A stretch of DNA of 64,000 nt, from the NCBI GenBank assembly GCA_016778465.1, contig JADHPM010000004.1, positions 1-64,000 of the forward strand. The letters run 5' to 3'. The position numbers and the translations under genes are program-made. The stretch is from Methylophilaceae bacterium (GTDB lineage: Bacteria; Pseudomonadota; Gammaproteobacteria; Burkholderiales; Methylophilaceae). Numbering within the stretch: the first letter of the stretch is position 1; every line of letters begins with the position of its first letter. Below are positions 16,343-25,849 of this stretch, piece after piece. Under the pieces are notes generated by a model, which was not told the origin of the DNA, made no database searches, and was given only the letters and a program-made list of their open reading frames with translations.

Positions 16343-19300
16343 ATGCAAAATACAATCATTACAAACTTTTACGGGAACCAAGTCTTTTCTGAGTTTAGGA
16401 AAAACGAATTTCTAAAAAAAGCAAAAATAATTAGATGCGAGATTAGAAATTTAACATCCACATACCTTCACCTGATTGAAAGTCAAAAACCCTTATCAGG
16501 AGTTGATGAATTAAGACTTAGTAAACTCTTAGACTATGGCCTTAAAAATCAATTAAAGCCTTTCAAAGAAAAATTTTTTATTAGCCCAAGAATTGGAACT
16601 ATCTCTCCGTGGAGCTCAAGAGCAACAAACATCGCGCAGCAATGCAATGTAGATATCTTAAGGATCGAGCGATGCATTGCCATTTCGATTGATGTTGCGG
16701 AGGAACTATCCACTGTAAAGAAAAATGCATTAATGCATATCTTTTTTGACCGCATGACTGAATCTATTTTTTTTGAAGCGGAGGATTTAAATAAATTATT
16801 TGTTCACAAGACGCCAAAGGAGCTTAGCAAAATTAATCTACTGGATGAAGGGAAAGAGTCTATTGCGAGATTTAATAATGAAAATGGGCTAGCTCTTTCA
16901 GATGAAGAAATTGACTACCTGTATAAATATTATTTTACGGTAAAAAGAAACGCAACCGATGCAGAACTAATGATGTTTGCTCAAGCAAATTCTGAACATT
17001 GTCGCCATAAAATTTTTAATGCTTCCTGGACTATTAATGGCAAAAAACAAGATAAATCCTTATTTGAAATGATAAAAAACACCCATCAATTAGCCCCTCA
17101 AAAAACGATTGTTGCCTATTCCGATAACTCATCAATTATCGAAGGAAAAAAAATAGGGCGCTTTTACCCAGATCAAATAGGACATTACTCTGAACACCAT
17201 GAGCTTACTCACTATCTAATGAAAGTTGAGACACATAACCACCCAACTGCAATTTCCCCATTTTCCGGTGCAGCTACAGGTTCTGGTGGTGAAATCAGAG
17301 ATGAAGGAGCAACTGGTCGAGGCTCAAAGCCAAAAGCTGGGCTTTGCGGTTTTTCTGTATCAAACCTAAAAATACCAAATTTCACGCACGCTTGGGAAAG
17401 TAATAGCGTTGGTAAGCCAGATCGAATTGCCTCTGCATTACAAATTATGATAGATGGCCCTATTGGTGCTGCGTCATATAACAATGAATTTGGTCGGCCA
17501 AATATATTTGGTTACTTTAGAACCCTTGAGATCAATTATGATAATAAGAATTTTGGTTATCATAAACCCATCATGCTAGCTGGCGGTGTTGGAAATATAT
17601 CGTACCAGCATACAAGCAAAAAATCTTTAGAAGAAAATGATTTACTCATTCAGCTTGGTGGCCCCGCAATGTTAATTGGTTTAGGAGGCGGGGCAGCATC
17701 GAGCATGCAAACTGGAACAAATCAAGAAAACCTTGATTTTGATTCAGTGCAACGAGGAAACCCTGAACTTCAACGTCGCGCTCAAGAGGTTATCGATCGA
17801 TGTTGGCAAATGGGGGATAAAAACCCAATTCTCAGTATCCATGATGTTGGTGCCGGCGGACTATCAAATGCATTTCCCGAATTAATTCATGATGGTGGAG
17901 TAGGCGCTATTTTTGAATTGAGGAATATAAACAATGAAGAGATAGGAATGTCGCCAAAAGAAATTTGGTGTAACGAGGCACAAGAGCGTTATGTTTTAGC
18001 GATTAAAAAAATAGACTTAGATCTGTTTGAAAGAATCTGTAAAAGAGAACGTTGTCCGTTTGCAGTTGTAGGACATGCCACTAAAGACCAAAAGCTTATA
18101 GTTACCGACACACTCACTGATACGGAAGTTATAAACATGAGTCTTGATGCGCTCTTGGGCAAGCCTCCAAGGACTAAAAAAAGTATTTCCAAACCTGATA
18201 TCAAAAAAATAGCTGTCTCATTTAGAAATTTTTCTCTTGCGGAGCATATCGAAAGAGTCCTTAAATACCCAGCAGTTGCCAGCAAGAGTTTTTTAATAAC
18301 CATTGGTGATAGATCTGTGACAGGACTCATCTCTAGAGATCAAATGGTCGGACCCTGGCAAATTCCTGTGAGCAACGTTGCGGTGACCAAGTCAGATTTC
18401 AAATCCAACACAGGCGAAACTTTTGCCGTAGGGGAAAAAACTCCTTTAGCAATCATTAATGCATCCGCGTCAGCAAAAATGGCAGTAGGCGAGGCATTAA
18501 CCAATATTGTTGCGAGTCCGATCGACGATATTTCTCATATTAAATTATCTGCTAATTGGATGGCTGCTTCTGGAGATAATGAAAATGATTACGCACTTTA
18601 TGAGGCCGTAAAGAGTATCGGCATGGAACTATGTCCTGATCTTCAAATAAGTATACCCGTTGGAAAAGATTCACTATCCATGCAAACTAGATGGGAGGAT
18701 GCTAATAATAATTATACTGTTGCCTCACCATTGTCGTTAGTGATTTCGGCTTTTGCCGAGTGCTCAAATATTCGTAAAGTTCTTACCCCACAACTTCAAC
18801 AAAATAAAAATACTACGCTACTGCTAATTGATTTAAGTGACTCAAAAAAACGAATGGGCGGATCTTCGTTTCTCTTAACTCTGAATGAAGTTGGCCAAGA
18901 CTGTCCTAATTTAGATGACCCTAAAAAACTAAAACAATTTTTTCAAGCAATTCAAAAACTAAACAGTGCTAACAAGATTTTATCCTATCATGATCGTTCT
19001 GATGGCGGATTAATTACTACACTTTTAGAGATGGCGTTTGCTGGGCATTGTGGCTTTAGATTGCGCCTTGATCTTGATACGAGTTCCGATATAAATGCAT
19101 TTCTTTTTAACGAGGAGCTGGGAGCCATTATTCAAATTAAAAATGAAGATTTACATGAAATAAAAGATGAGTTATTAAATACTTACGGTTTGAATGTGTC
19201 TATCTTAGGAGAACCTGATTTAAATCAAAATATAAACATTCAAAATAAAGAGGAGCTTTTGTTCTCATCAACAAGGTCGAAACTTCAAAGAATATGGTCA

Positions 19301-20218
19301 GAAACAAGTTTTCATATTCAGGCCATGAGGGATAATCCAAAAACAGCTAATGAAGAATTTGATAATATCCTAAATGACAACGATAAAGGTATAACCCCTC
19401 GAATTAACTTTGATATTCCACAAGCCCCTCTAATAAAAAAAGTAAAGCCAAAAATTGCTATTTTAAGAGAGCAGGGTGTAAATGGACAAAACGAGATGGC
19501 AGCTGCTTTTTATTATGCAGGCTTTGAATGTCAAGATGTGCATATGACAGACCTTACTGACAAAAAAATTAATTTAGAAAATTTTCAGGCAATGGTTGTT
19601 TGTGGTGGTTTTTCATACGGGGATGTTTTAGGCGCTGGTCAAGGTTGGGCAAAGTCAATATTGTTTAATGAATTCTTAAAAGATCAGTTCTCTAAATTTT
19701 TTAACCGTACTGACACACTAAGTCTTGGGGTATGTAATGGATGCCAAATGTTAAGCAGTATTAAAGAGATTATTCCTGGTGCTGAGCATTGGCCAAAATT
19801 TGTCAGAAATGAATCTGAGCAGTTTGAAGCAAGGTTTGTACAAGTAAAAGTTGGTAAATCAAATTCGCCATTTTTTCACCAAATGGAGGACGCTATAATT
19901 CCAATTGCCGTTGCACACGGGGAGGGTCGTGTGGCCTTCGATTTGAAAGAAGATTTAAGAAACTTAACCCAAAACAATCAAATAATACTCACTTATGTCG
20001 ATAATGATCATATGGGAACTTTACGTTATCCATACAATCCAAATGGTTCTGAAAATGGCATCACAGGTGTTGCGTCAGTCGATGGAAGAGTATTAATTAT
20101 GATGCCACATCCAGAAAGGGTGTTTTTAACGGATCAAAACTCTTGGTACACAAAAGAATGGCAGGAATATGGTCCATGGTATAGAATGTTCGCCAACGCA
20201 AATAAATATTTTAAGTAA
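16343..20218 (+). CDS. purL: Phosphoribosylformylglycinamidine synthase
   Basis: PurL converts FGAR to FGAM with glutamine and ATP in purine synthesis. This is the large single-chain form of 1291 residues: an N-terminal domain, linker, two AIR-synthase-like halves (about 200-1000) with the ATP-site sequences MKVETHNHPTAISPF and AGGGLSNAF-like segments, and a C-terminal glutaminase domain. The nucleophile is Cys1131 in GVCNGCQML, with the catalytic His in MMPHPERVF near the C-terminus. An 82-base gap upstream contains an extended -10-like TGATAAAAT (16296-16304) but no clear -35. Confidence 0.96.
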   Translation: MQNTIITNFYGNQVFSEFRKNEFLKKAKIIRCEIRNLTSTYLHLIESQKPLSGVDELRLSKLLDYGLKNQLKPFKEKFFISPRIGTISPWSSRATNIAQQCNVDILRIERCIAISIDVAEELSTVKKNALMHIFFDRMTESIFFEAEDLNKLFVHKTPKELSKINLLDEGKESIARFNNENGLALSDEEIDYLYKYYFTVKRNATDAELMMFAQANSEHCRHKIFNASWTINGKKQDKSLFEMIKNTHQLAPQKTIVAYSDNSSIIEGKKIGRFYPDQIGHYSEHHELTHYLMKVETHNHPTAISPFSGAATGSGGEIRDEGATGRGSKPKAGLCGFSVSNLKIPNFTHAWESNSVGKPDRIASALQIMIDGPIGAASYNNEFGRPNIFGYFRTLEINYDNKNFGYHKPIMLAGGVGNISYQHTSKKSLEENDLLIQLGGPAMLIGLGGGAASSMQTGTNQENLDFDSVQRGNPELQRRAQEVIDRCWQMGDKNPILSIHDVGAGGLSNAFPELIHDGGVGAIFELRNINNEEIGMSPKEIWCNEAQERYVLAIKKIDLDLFERICKRERCPFAVVGHATKDQKLIVTDTLTDTEVINMSLDALLGKPPRTKKSISKPDIKKIAVSFRNFSLAEHIERVLKYPAVASKSFLITIGDRSVTGLISRDQMVGPWQIPVSNVAVTKSDFKSNTGETFAVGEKTPLAIINASASAKMAVGEALTNIVASPIDDISHIKLSANWMAASGDNENDYALYEAVKSIGMELCPDLQISIPVGKDSLSMQTRWEDANNNYTVASPLSLVISAFAECSNIRKVLTPQLQQNKNTTLLLIDLSDSKKRMGGSSFLLTLNEVGQDCPNLDDPKKLKQFFQAIQKLNSANKILSYHDRSDGGLITTLLEMAFAGHCGFRLRLDLDTSSDINAFLFNEELGAIIQIKNEDLHEIKDELLNTYGLNVSILGEPDLNQNINIQNKEELLFSSTRSKLQRIWSETSFHIQAMRDNPKTANEEFDNILNDNDKGITPRINFDIPQAPLIKKVKPKIAILREQGVNGQNEMAAAFYYAGFECQDVHMTDLTDKKINLENFQAMVVCGGFSYGDVLGAGQGWAKSILFNEFLKDQFSKFFNRTDTLSLGVCNGCQMLSSIKEIIPGAEHWPKFVRNESEQFEARFVQVKVGKSNSPFFHQMEDAIIPIAVAHGEGRVAFDLKEDLRNLTQNNQIILTYVDNDHMGTLRYPYNPNGSENGITGVASVDGRVLIMMPHPERVFLTDQNSWYTKEWQEYGPWYRMFANANKYFK

Positions 20219-20234
20219 CCAATAAGGATTATGT

Positions 20235-20720
20235 ATGAAAATCATTTTTAAAGCTTTTTTGTTAGTTCTTTTGTTAATATCATTAAATGCAAAAGCATTA
20301 ACGGATTCTGAAGCCCTCGAATTCACCGGCGCAGTTAACGACGGTGATCTTAAAACAGTTAAACGTTACGTCGAAACAATGAATGTTGATTTAGAAGAAG
20401 GCTACTTTGCATGGACACCCCTTTTGATGGCAGCAGCTAAAGACCAAATGGAAGTTCTTGTTTATCTTGTTAACAAAGGAGCTAATATCAACTATACACA
20501 TCCTGTTACTCGGTTTAATGCCCTGCATCACGCAGCATTCAATGGTGACAAGAAAATGGTGAAATATCTTATTGATAATGGTATCAATGCCCAACAAAAC
20601 CTCAAGGGTGATGTGTCAATCATCCGAGCTTTAAATGAAGACAATAAAAAAGATATGGCAGACTATCTCCTTACTATAGGTATTAAGGATGAAGGTTGCC
20701 AAGAAGTTAAATGTTTTTAA
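20235..20720 (+). CDS. Exported ankyrin-repeat protein
   Basis: A Sec signal peptide (about residues 1-21, ending NAKA) precedes three or four ankyrin repeats, seen as DGDLKTVKRYVE, WTPLLMAAAKDQMEVLVYLVNKGA and NALHHAAFNGDKKMVKYLIDNG. The product is 161 residues and probably periplasmic. Two cysteines near the C-terminus (CQEVKC) could form a disulfide. The binding partner is unknown. It lies 16 bases after purL and overlaps the following sugar-dehydrogenase-like gene by ten bases, which suggests joint expression with it. A larger exported ankyrin gene lies at 24899. Confidence 0.85.
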   Translation: MKIIFKAFLLVLLLISLNAKALTDSEALEFTGAVNDGDLKTVKRYVETMNVDLEEGYFAWTPLLMAAAKDQMEVLVYLVNKGANINYTHPVTRFNALHHAAFNGDKKMVKYLIDNGINAQQNLKGDVSIIRALNEDNKKDMADYLLTIGIKDEGCQEVKCF

Positions 20721-21934
20721 AAGGTTTTGACACACCCAAACAAAAACTTTTTACCTATTGTTGTACCCTACTTCTAACTTTTTTACCCATTTTGGGCTGT
20801 GCTTTCAATGCAGCAAGTTACAGCCCTCCTCCACCTGAATTAAATCTTACGATCCCCGAGGGCTTTGCCATCGATGTCTTCGCAAAATTAGATCCATGCG
20901 ACAGTTGCTACATGACTGGACCGCGTATGATGACTCTCGACGATAAAAATAATCTTTACGTTACAACAGGTAAGCTAGGTAAGATATACAAAATTTTAGA
21001 CAGTAATAACGACGGTAAAGCGGATGAAATTCTAACTTGGCTTGATGAACTTCCAACTCCAAATGGTATTGATTTCTTTAATGGCCATATTTTTATTGCA
21101 AACGAGGATTCGGTTCTAAAAATTGCCGTAAATGACCTTTCTCAAAAAAAAATAATAGTAAAAGGTCTGGCTACTGGTGGTCATTCACAAAAATCTATTA
21201 AAGTAGGCCCTGATGAGCACTTGTACGTAAATATAGGATCAAGCTGTAATGTATGTATTGAAAGTGACCCAACTCGGGCGACAATTCAACGATATACTTT
21301 GGATGGCTATCCTGCTGGAGCGATAAAGACACTTGGAAGGCACAAACCTGACCCAACATGGGCTAGAGGATTAAGAAATTCTCAAGGCTATGCATGGCAT
21401 CCAATTACAAAAAAAATGTACGCAACTAATAATGGCTCCGATATGCGGTCAGATAAAAAAAACGGACCCATCAACGATTCGCTACCTCCAGAGCATTTTA
21501 ATCAAATAATTCCTAATAATCATTATGGATGGCCCTATTGCTGGGGAAATCAAACTCCTGACCCAAATTTTGAAGGTCCTACAAATTTTTGTTCATCAAC
21601 AACCTCTCCCTTAATCATGTTTACTTCACATTCCACACCAATTGGAATTAGCTTTTTAGATCAAACCGATTTTCCTAATGATTTTAAAAATGATGCTATA
21701 GTGGCTTTACATGGATCATGGAATCGGTCAGATTTTTCTGGTTATAAGTTAATACGTGTCAGATTTGATGAAAACAATAACCCTATTTCCTCCGAAGATT
21801 TTGTTTCAGGTTGGTTAGCCAATGGAAAAGCTTGGGGCAGACCAGTTGATGTAATTCAAAGCTATGATGGAGGACTTTTCGTATCGGATGATCGCTCAGG
21901 TTTTATTTATAAAATCACCTATACAGGAAAATAA
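20711..21934 (+). CDS. PQQ-dependent sugar (sorbosone/aldose) dehydrogenase-like lipoprotein
   Basis: The 407-residue protein is a six-bladed propeller of the GSDH/SndH superfamily. Its N-terminus is hydrophobic and ends at LPILGC, which could be a lipobox (Cys about 30). Family landmarks are GGHSQKSIKVGPDEHLYVNIG (His as candidate catalytic base), GLRNSQGYAWHP, NNHYGWPYCWG and ALHGSWNRS. Several cysteines (CDSC, CNVC, YCW, NFC) are unusual and may pair in the periplasm. Family members oxidise aldose sugars or sorbosone with PQQ, but the substrate here is unknown. PQQ binding is inferred. Confidence 0.75.
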   Translation: MFLKGFDTPKQKLFTYCCTLLLTFLPILGCAFNAASYSPPPPELNLTIPEGFAIDVFAKLDPCDSCYMTGPRMMTLDDKNNLYVTTGKLGKIYKILDSNNDGKADEILTWLDELPTPNGIDFFNGHIFIANEDSVLKIAVNDLSQKKIIVKGLATGGHSQKSIKVGPDEHLYVNIGSSCNVCIESDPTRATIQRYTLDGYPAGAIKTLGRHKPDPTWARGLRNSQGYAWHPITKKMYATNNGSDMRSDKKNGPINDSLPPEHFNQIIPNNHYGWPYCWGNQTPDPNFEGPTNFCSSTTSPLIMFTSHSTPIGISFLDQTDFPNDFKNDAIVALHGSWNRSDFSGYKLIRVRFDENNNPISSEDFVSGWLANGKAWGRPVDVIQSYDGGLFVSDDRSGFIYKITYTGK

Positions 21935-21935
21935 A

Positions 21936-22772
21936 ATGTCAATTCATAAATATCTCCTTCTTATAATAATACTAGCCTACATATCGCTGGTTAACGCCAA
22001 TCAAGTCTATCCTGGCTTTGTTAATCCAGAATCTGCAGTGCAATCCAAAAACGGTGATATTTATGTCACAGAATTTGGAGTGCGAGGAAAAGATGGTGAT
22101 GGAAAAATAAAAAAAATTAATGCAAATGGAGAAATATCTGACTTTGCAACTGGATTAAACGATCCAAGAGGATTGATTATCTATAAGGGAGAAATTTATG
22201 CAACAGATAAGGATGTCATTGTAAAAGTAGATATGAACGACGGTTCTTGGGAAGTCTTTTCAGGAACTATGGCTTTTCCAAAAACTCCTGTGTTATTAAA
22301 TGATATTGCAGTCACCCCCTCAGGTACATTCTACATAACCGATAGTGGAAACTTAAAAGACGGGGGAATGGTATTTATTATGGATATGACTGGAAATTTA
22401 GAGCTCCTTATGGATGAAAATAGTCACCCCTCTATTAAGTCGCCTAATGGAGTATTGCCTCTAGATGAAAATCGTTTCCTTCTAGTAGATTTTGCTACTG
22501 GTGTTTTATTTGAGGGAAATAAAAAAAATGTTTCACTAAAAAAATTAACCGACGGGCTTGGTGCGGGTGATGGGATTGTGTTCCTAAATGACTCGGTACT
22601 AATTAGTGACTGGAAAAATGGAGTTATACATGAATATCGAAATGGTAGTCTTGTAACTTTAAAATATCGCTTTGAGTCTGCAGCGGATATCGCACCAACC
22701 TTTGATCGAAAATCAATTATCGTTCCCGATATGAAAGCAGGGACTGTTTCTGTGATCGATATTGAAAACTAA
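21936..22772 (+). CDS. Exported NHL/SMP-30-like beta-propeller protein
   Basis: The start is ATG at 21936, two bases after the previous stop. This gives a clean signal peptide (MSIHKYLLLIIIL to VNA, about 19 residues) and a 278-residue protein. Repeats resembling NHL or gluconolactonase propeller blades are visible: GFVNPESAVQSKNGDIYVTE, GLNDPRGLIIYKGEIYATD, LNDIAVTPSGTFYITDSG and LGAGDGIVFLNDSVLISDW. No catalytic metal site could be assigned with confidence. Its position after the PQQ-type enzyme suggests a joint periplasmic role, perhaps in sugar or lactone handling, but this is inference. Confidence 0.75.
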   Translation: MSIHKYLLLIIILAYISLVNANQVYPGFVNPESAVQSKNGDIYVTEFGVRGKDGDGKIKKINANGEISDFATGLNDPRGLIIYKGEIYATDKDVIVKVDMNDGSWEVFSGTMAFPKTPVLLNDIAVTPSGTFYITDSGNLKDGGMVFIMDMTGNLELLMDENSHPSIKSPNGVLPLDENRFLLVDFATGVLFEGNKKNVSLKKLTDGLGAGDGIVFLNDSVLISDWKNGVIHEYRNGSLVTLKYRFESAADIAPTFDRKSIIVPDMKAGTVSVIDIEN

Positions 22773-22860
22773 TTTACTTAATTTGCTAAAGTTTCGGTTA
22801 TAAAAGACAAACACATTCTGATATTATTATATGTTAGATAATTTCTTACATTAATATCAA

Positions 22861-24027
22861 ATGAATCTTCACGAATACCAGTCAAAGAACATATTAAGAT
22901 CATTTAATATATCGGTTCCAAACTCCAAAACTGTTTCAACTTTAAGTGAAGTTGATTTCGCATTTGATCAATTCAAAACTCATCCAATTGCCATTAAAGC
23001 CCAAGTTCACGCTGGCGGTCGTGGAAAATCTGGGGGTGTAAAAATAATCAAAACGAAAAAAGAAGCGCATGATTTTGCAGAATTATGGCTAGGAAGTAAC
23101 TTAATCACCTATCAAAACTCCCCTCAAGGCCAACCTGTTCATCGATTACTTATGGAAGAGACTGTTGATATAGCCTCTGAAGTTTATTTTTCAATAGTTG
23201 TTGACAGGCAAAATGAGGGTGTAACGATTATTTGTTCAAACCAAGGCGGCATGGACATAGAGGTGATGACTAAAAAAAATCCACAGCTCATAAAAAAATT
23301 AAATTTTAAACTTCATCAACAACCTTCCAATGTGGAAATTGAGAATTTTTATGACGCACTTTGTTTTAGATATCCTATCAAAGATAAATTTGTTGAAGTC
23401 ATTCAAAATTCTATCAATGTTTTTTTGCAAAATGATTTATCCCTCCTTGAAATAAACCCTTTAGTGATAACTAAAAAAAATGAATTAATTGCTCTCGATT
23501 GCAAAATGAGTATTGATGACAATTCTCTTTTTAAGCATCCAGAATTTCAAGATCTACATGATTGGTCTCAGATCGATTCAAAAGAGGCAGAAGCGCATCA
23601 TGCCGGGCTTAATTATATCAAGCTAGAGGGTAATATAGGATGCATGGTCAATGGTGCAGGACTGGCTATGGCTACCATGGACCTCATTAAACTATGTGGT
23701 GGAGAGCCTGCAAACTTTTTAGATGTGGGTGGCGGAGCCTCCTCTGAAACGGTAAGCAAGGCCTTTAAAATATTATTGTCTGATGCAAATGTTACTGTTG
23801 TTTTAGTAAATATTTTTGGTGGAATTATGCGTTGCGACATTATCGCAAGTGGAATTGTTGATGCTGTTAAAGAGGTTGGTATCGAGATCCCTATTGTTGT
23901 TCGTTTAGAAGGTACAAATGTGGAGCTTGGAAAACAAATTCTCAACGAGAGTAAGCTAAATATTACAACCGCAAAAAATTTGCATGATGCAGCTGTTCAA
24001 TCAGTTAAATTATCTAAGGAAATCTAA
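22861..24027 (+). CDS. sucC: Succinyl-CoA synthetase, beta subunit
   Basis: SucC is the ATP-grasp beta subunit of succinyl-CoA synthetase, which links succinyl-CoA/succinate to nucleotide phosphorylation. The 388-residue product begins MNLHEYQSKN, contains VHAGGRGKSGGV (about 44-55), LLEINPLVIT (about 196-205) and the C-terminal FLDVGGGAS and VNIFGGIMRCD segments. Malate-CoA ligase (MtkA) is related, but the close N- to C-terminal resemblance to SucC makes sucC the better call. An 88-base upstream gap is AT-rich with no promoter I can place firmly. sucD starts immediately after its stop. Confidence 0.92.
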   Translation: MNLHEYQSKNILRSFNISVPNSKTVSTLSEVDFAFDQFKTHPIAIKAQVHAGGRGKSGGVKIIKTKKEAHDFAELWLGSNLITYQNSPQGQPVHRLLMEETVDIASEVYFSIVVDRQNEGVTIICSNQGGMDIEVMTKKNPQLIKKLNFKLHQQPSNVEIENFYDALCFRYPIKDKFVEVIQNSINVFLQNDLSLLEINPLVITKKNELIALDCKMSIDDNSLFKHPEFQDLHDWSQIDSKEAEAHHAGLNYIKLEGNIGCMVNGAGLAMATMDLIKLCGGEPANFLDVGGGASSETVSKAFKILLSDANVTVVLVNIFGGIMRCDIIASGIVDAVKEVGIEIPIVVRLEGTNVELGKQILNESKLNITTAKNLHDAAVQSVKLSKEI

Positions 24028-24906
24028 TTGTCAGTTTTAATAAATCGAAATACTAAAGTGATATGTCAGGGTTTTACAGGTAAACAAGGTACCTTCCACT
24101 CTGAACAAGCAATTACTTATGGTACAAATATTGTTGGTGGCGTAACGCCTGGAAAAGGCGGGCAAACACATCTTAATAGACCTGTTTTTAATTCTGTAAA
24201 AGAGGCCCTAAGTGCGACAGATGCTACTGCTACTGTTATATACGTGCCTCCCCCTTTTGCTGCCAAATCTATTTTAGAGGCAAGTGAAGCGGGTATAAAG
24301 CTTATTGTTTGTATCACTGAGGGTATACCAGTCTTAGAGATGCTCAACGTTAAAAAGAATATTAAAGAAAATGGTTCCTTATTAATAGGGCCAAATTGCC
24401 CTGGAATTATTACCCCAGAGGAATGTAAAATTGGGATTATGCCCGGAGACATTCATAAAAAAGGAGTGATTGGAATTGTTTCGCGCTCAGGCACTCTAAC
24501 TTATGAAGCAGTTGACCAAACAACAAAAAATGGATTGGGTCAATCGACATGTATTGGTATTGGTGGCGATCCAATTAAGGGGCTAAACTTTATTGAATGC
24601 CTAAAGATGTTCGAAGAAGATGAGGAGACAAAAGGCATAATCATGGTTGGAGAAATTGGTGGCACAGACGAGGAACAGGCCGCTGAATATATCCAAAGTA
24701 ATATTTCAAAACCTGTTGTTGCATATATTGCGGGTAAAACTGCTCCCAAAGGAAAACGAATGGGTCATGCTGGAGCAATAATATCGGGAAACTCTGGCCT
24801 TGCTGAAGATAAAATAAAGGCACTTAAAAAAGCAGGAGTATTGATTGCTGATGCTCCAAATGAGATGGGAAAAATTATTTTTGATGCATTATCTAATTAT
24901 GTTTAA
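24028..24906 (+). CDS. sucD: Succinyl-CoA synthetase, alpha subunit
   Basis: SucD binds CoA and carries the phosphohistidine intermediate. The 292-residue product starts with TTG directly after the sucC stop and begins [20 protein letters not shown]. The phospho-His is His247 in [10 protein letters not shown], and GPNCPGII lies near residue 124. SucC and SucD form the working enzyme. Whether it runs in a complete TCA cycle cannot be told from the window: no odhAB/sucAB or sdh genes are here, although icd is at 55024. Confidence 0.93.
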   Translation: MSVLINRNTKVICQGFTGKQGTFHSEQAITYGTNIVGGVTPGKGGQTHLNRPVFNSVKEALSATDATATVIYVPPPFAAKSILEASEAGIKLIVCITEGIPVLEMLNVKKNIKENGSLLIGPNCPGIITPEECKIGIMPGDIHKKGVIGIVSRSGTLTYEAVDQTTKNGLGQSTCIGIGGDPIKGLNFIECLKMFEEDEETKGIIMVGEIGGTDEEQAAEYIQSNISKPVVAYIAGKTAPKGKRMGHAGAIISGNSGLAEDKIKALKKAGVLIADAPNEMGKIIFDALSNYV

Positions 24907-25849
24907 AAAATTATATAAGTTACTGTTTTATTTTGTAATCTTAAGTAATTTTCAATTGGCTTTCGCTGAAGAGGTGCCATTTCTTTTGACTGCTGCAGCA
25001 AAGGGTGATCTTGATACAGTTAAAGCGATTATTGAAAGTGGTGGTGATGTAAACACAGAGGATAAAGATAGAATTACAGCGTTAATGTATGCGGCTCGAA
25101 AAGATAACTCTGAAGTGGTCAAGTATCTCATTCAAAGCGGGGCTAAAGTCAATGCTATCGAGTCGGATGGGTGGTCGGCATTGATGTATTCCGCGAAAAA
25201 AGGTTATGTAACTACAGCAGAAGTTTTACTTGCAAACGGGGCTGACCCTAAAATCATTGACCCAGATGGGTGGTCTGCATATGGGCTGGCAGCGACTTCT
25301 GGTTACACCAAGATGATTGATTTACTTATAAAAAAAGGTGGGATAGACCCAAATTCTAGAAATAACTCTGGCGCAACTGTTCTAATGCTTGCAAGTAAAC
25401 ATGGCAATATTGATACAATCAAAACACTATTAAGCAATAAAGCAAATATATCTCTAAAAGACAAGTACGGCAAAACCGCCTTAATGTATGCTGCGATTAA
25501 TGGGCATGAAGATGCGTCATCATTTTTAATAAAACAAGGGGCAAAAGTTGATGACCTTGATAAAAGTAAATGGACATCTCTTTTATGGGCTGTAAAAAAA
25601 GATAATCTTAAAATTGCTGAATTGCTTATCAAAAATGGAGCAAATATTGACCATAAGGACGACGAAGATACGCCTATTATTCATTACGCAGTTTTTAATA
25701 CAAATGTTGAGATGGTAGATTTACTTATTCGTTCAGGGGTAAATTTGAAAGCAAAAGATCAGTATGGCCTCACTCCTCTTGTCTACGCTCTAAAAGAAAA
25801 ATCCCCCCCGATTGTTAAGGCAATAAAAGAGGCAGGTGGAAAATACTAG
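24899..25849 (+). CDS. Exported ankyrin-repeat protein (large)
   Basis: The ATG at 24899 overlaps the sucD end by eight bases and yields a signal peptide (about residues 1-22, ending QLAFAEE), so it is a better start than earlier in-frame codons. The remaining 290 or so residues are eight to nine ankyrin repeats of 32-33 residues with typical ALMYAAKKGY and [14 protein letters not shown] elements. The protein is predicted to be periplasmic. It lies between sucD and nadE with overlaps at both ends, so it is probably in the same transcript. Its partner is unknown. Confidence 0.88.
   Translation: MFKKLYKLLFYFVILSNFQLAFAEEVPFLLTAAAKGDLDTVKAIIESGGDVNTEDKDRITALMYAARKDNSEVVKYLIQSGAKVNAIESDGWSALMYSAKKGYVTTAEVLLANGADPKIIDPDGWSAYGLAATSGYTKMIDLLIKKGGIDPNSRNNSGATVLMLASKHGNIDTIKTLLSNKANISLKDKYGKTALMYAAINGHEDASSFLIKQGAKVDDLDKSKWTSLLWAVKKDNLKIAELLIKNGANIDHKDDEDTPIIHYAVFNTNVEMVDLLIRSGVNLKAKDQYGLTPLVYALKEKSPPIVKAIKEAGGKY

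Noticed and set aside
17212-17484. Long antisense reading frames within purL, sucC, sucD, dxs and others
   Set aside because: They lie opposite conserved coding sequence, show no family motifs or ribosome sites, and are expected by chance.
21864-21935. Upstream start for the NHL-like propeller at 21864
   Set aside because: It lies inside the preceding gene and would hide a clean signal peptide that begins at 21936.
24845-24898. Upstream start for the second ankyrin gene at 24845
   Set aside because: The ATG at 24899 places a signal peptide at the N-terminus and overlaps sucD by only eight bases.
22861-24906. Malate-CoA ligase (mtkAB) instead of sucCD
   Set aside because: The sequence follows SucC/SucD motifs closely throughout, including the N-terminus of SucC and the region around phospho-His247 of SucD; no serine-cycle genes are nearby.
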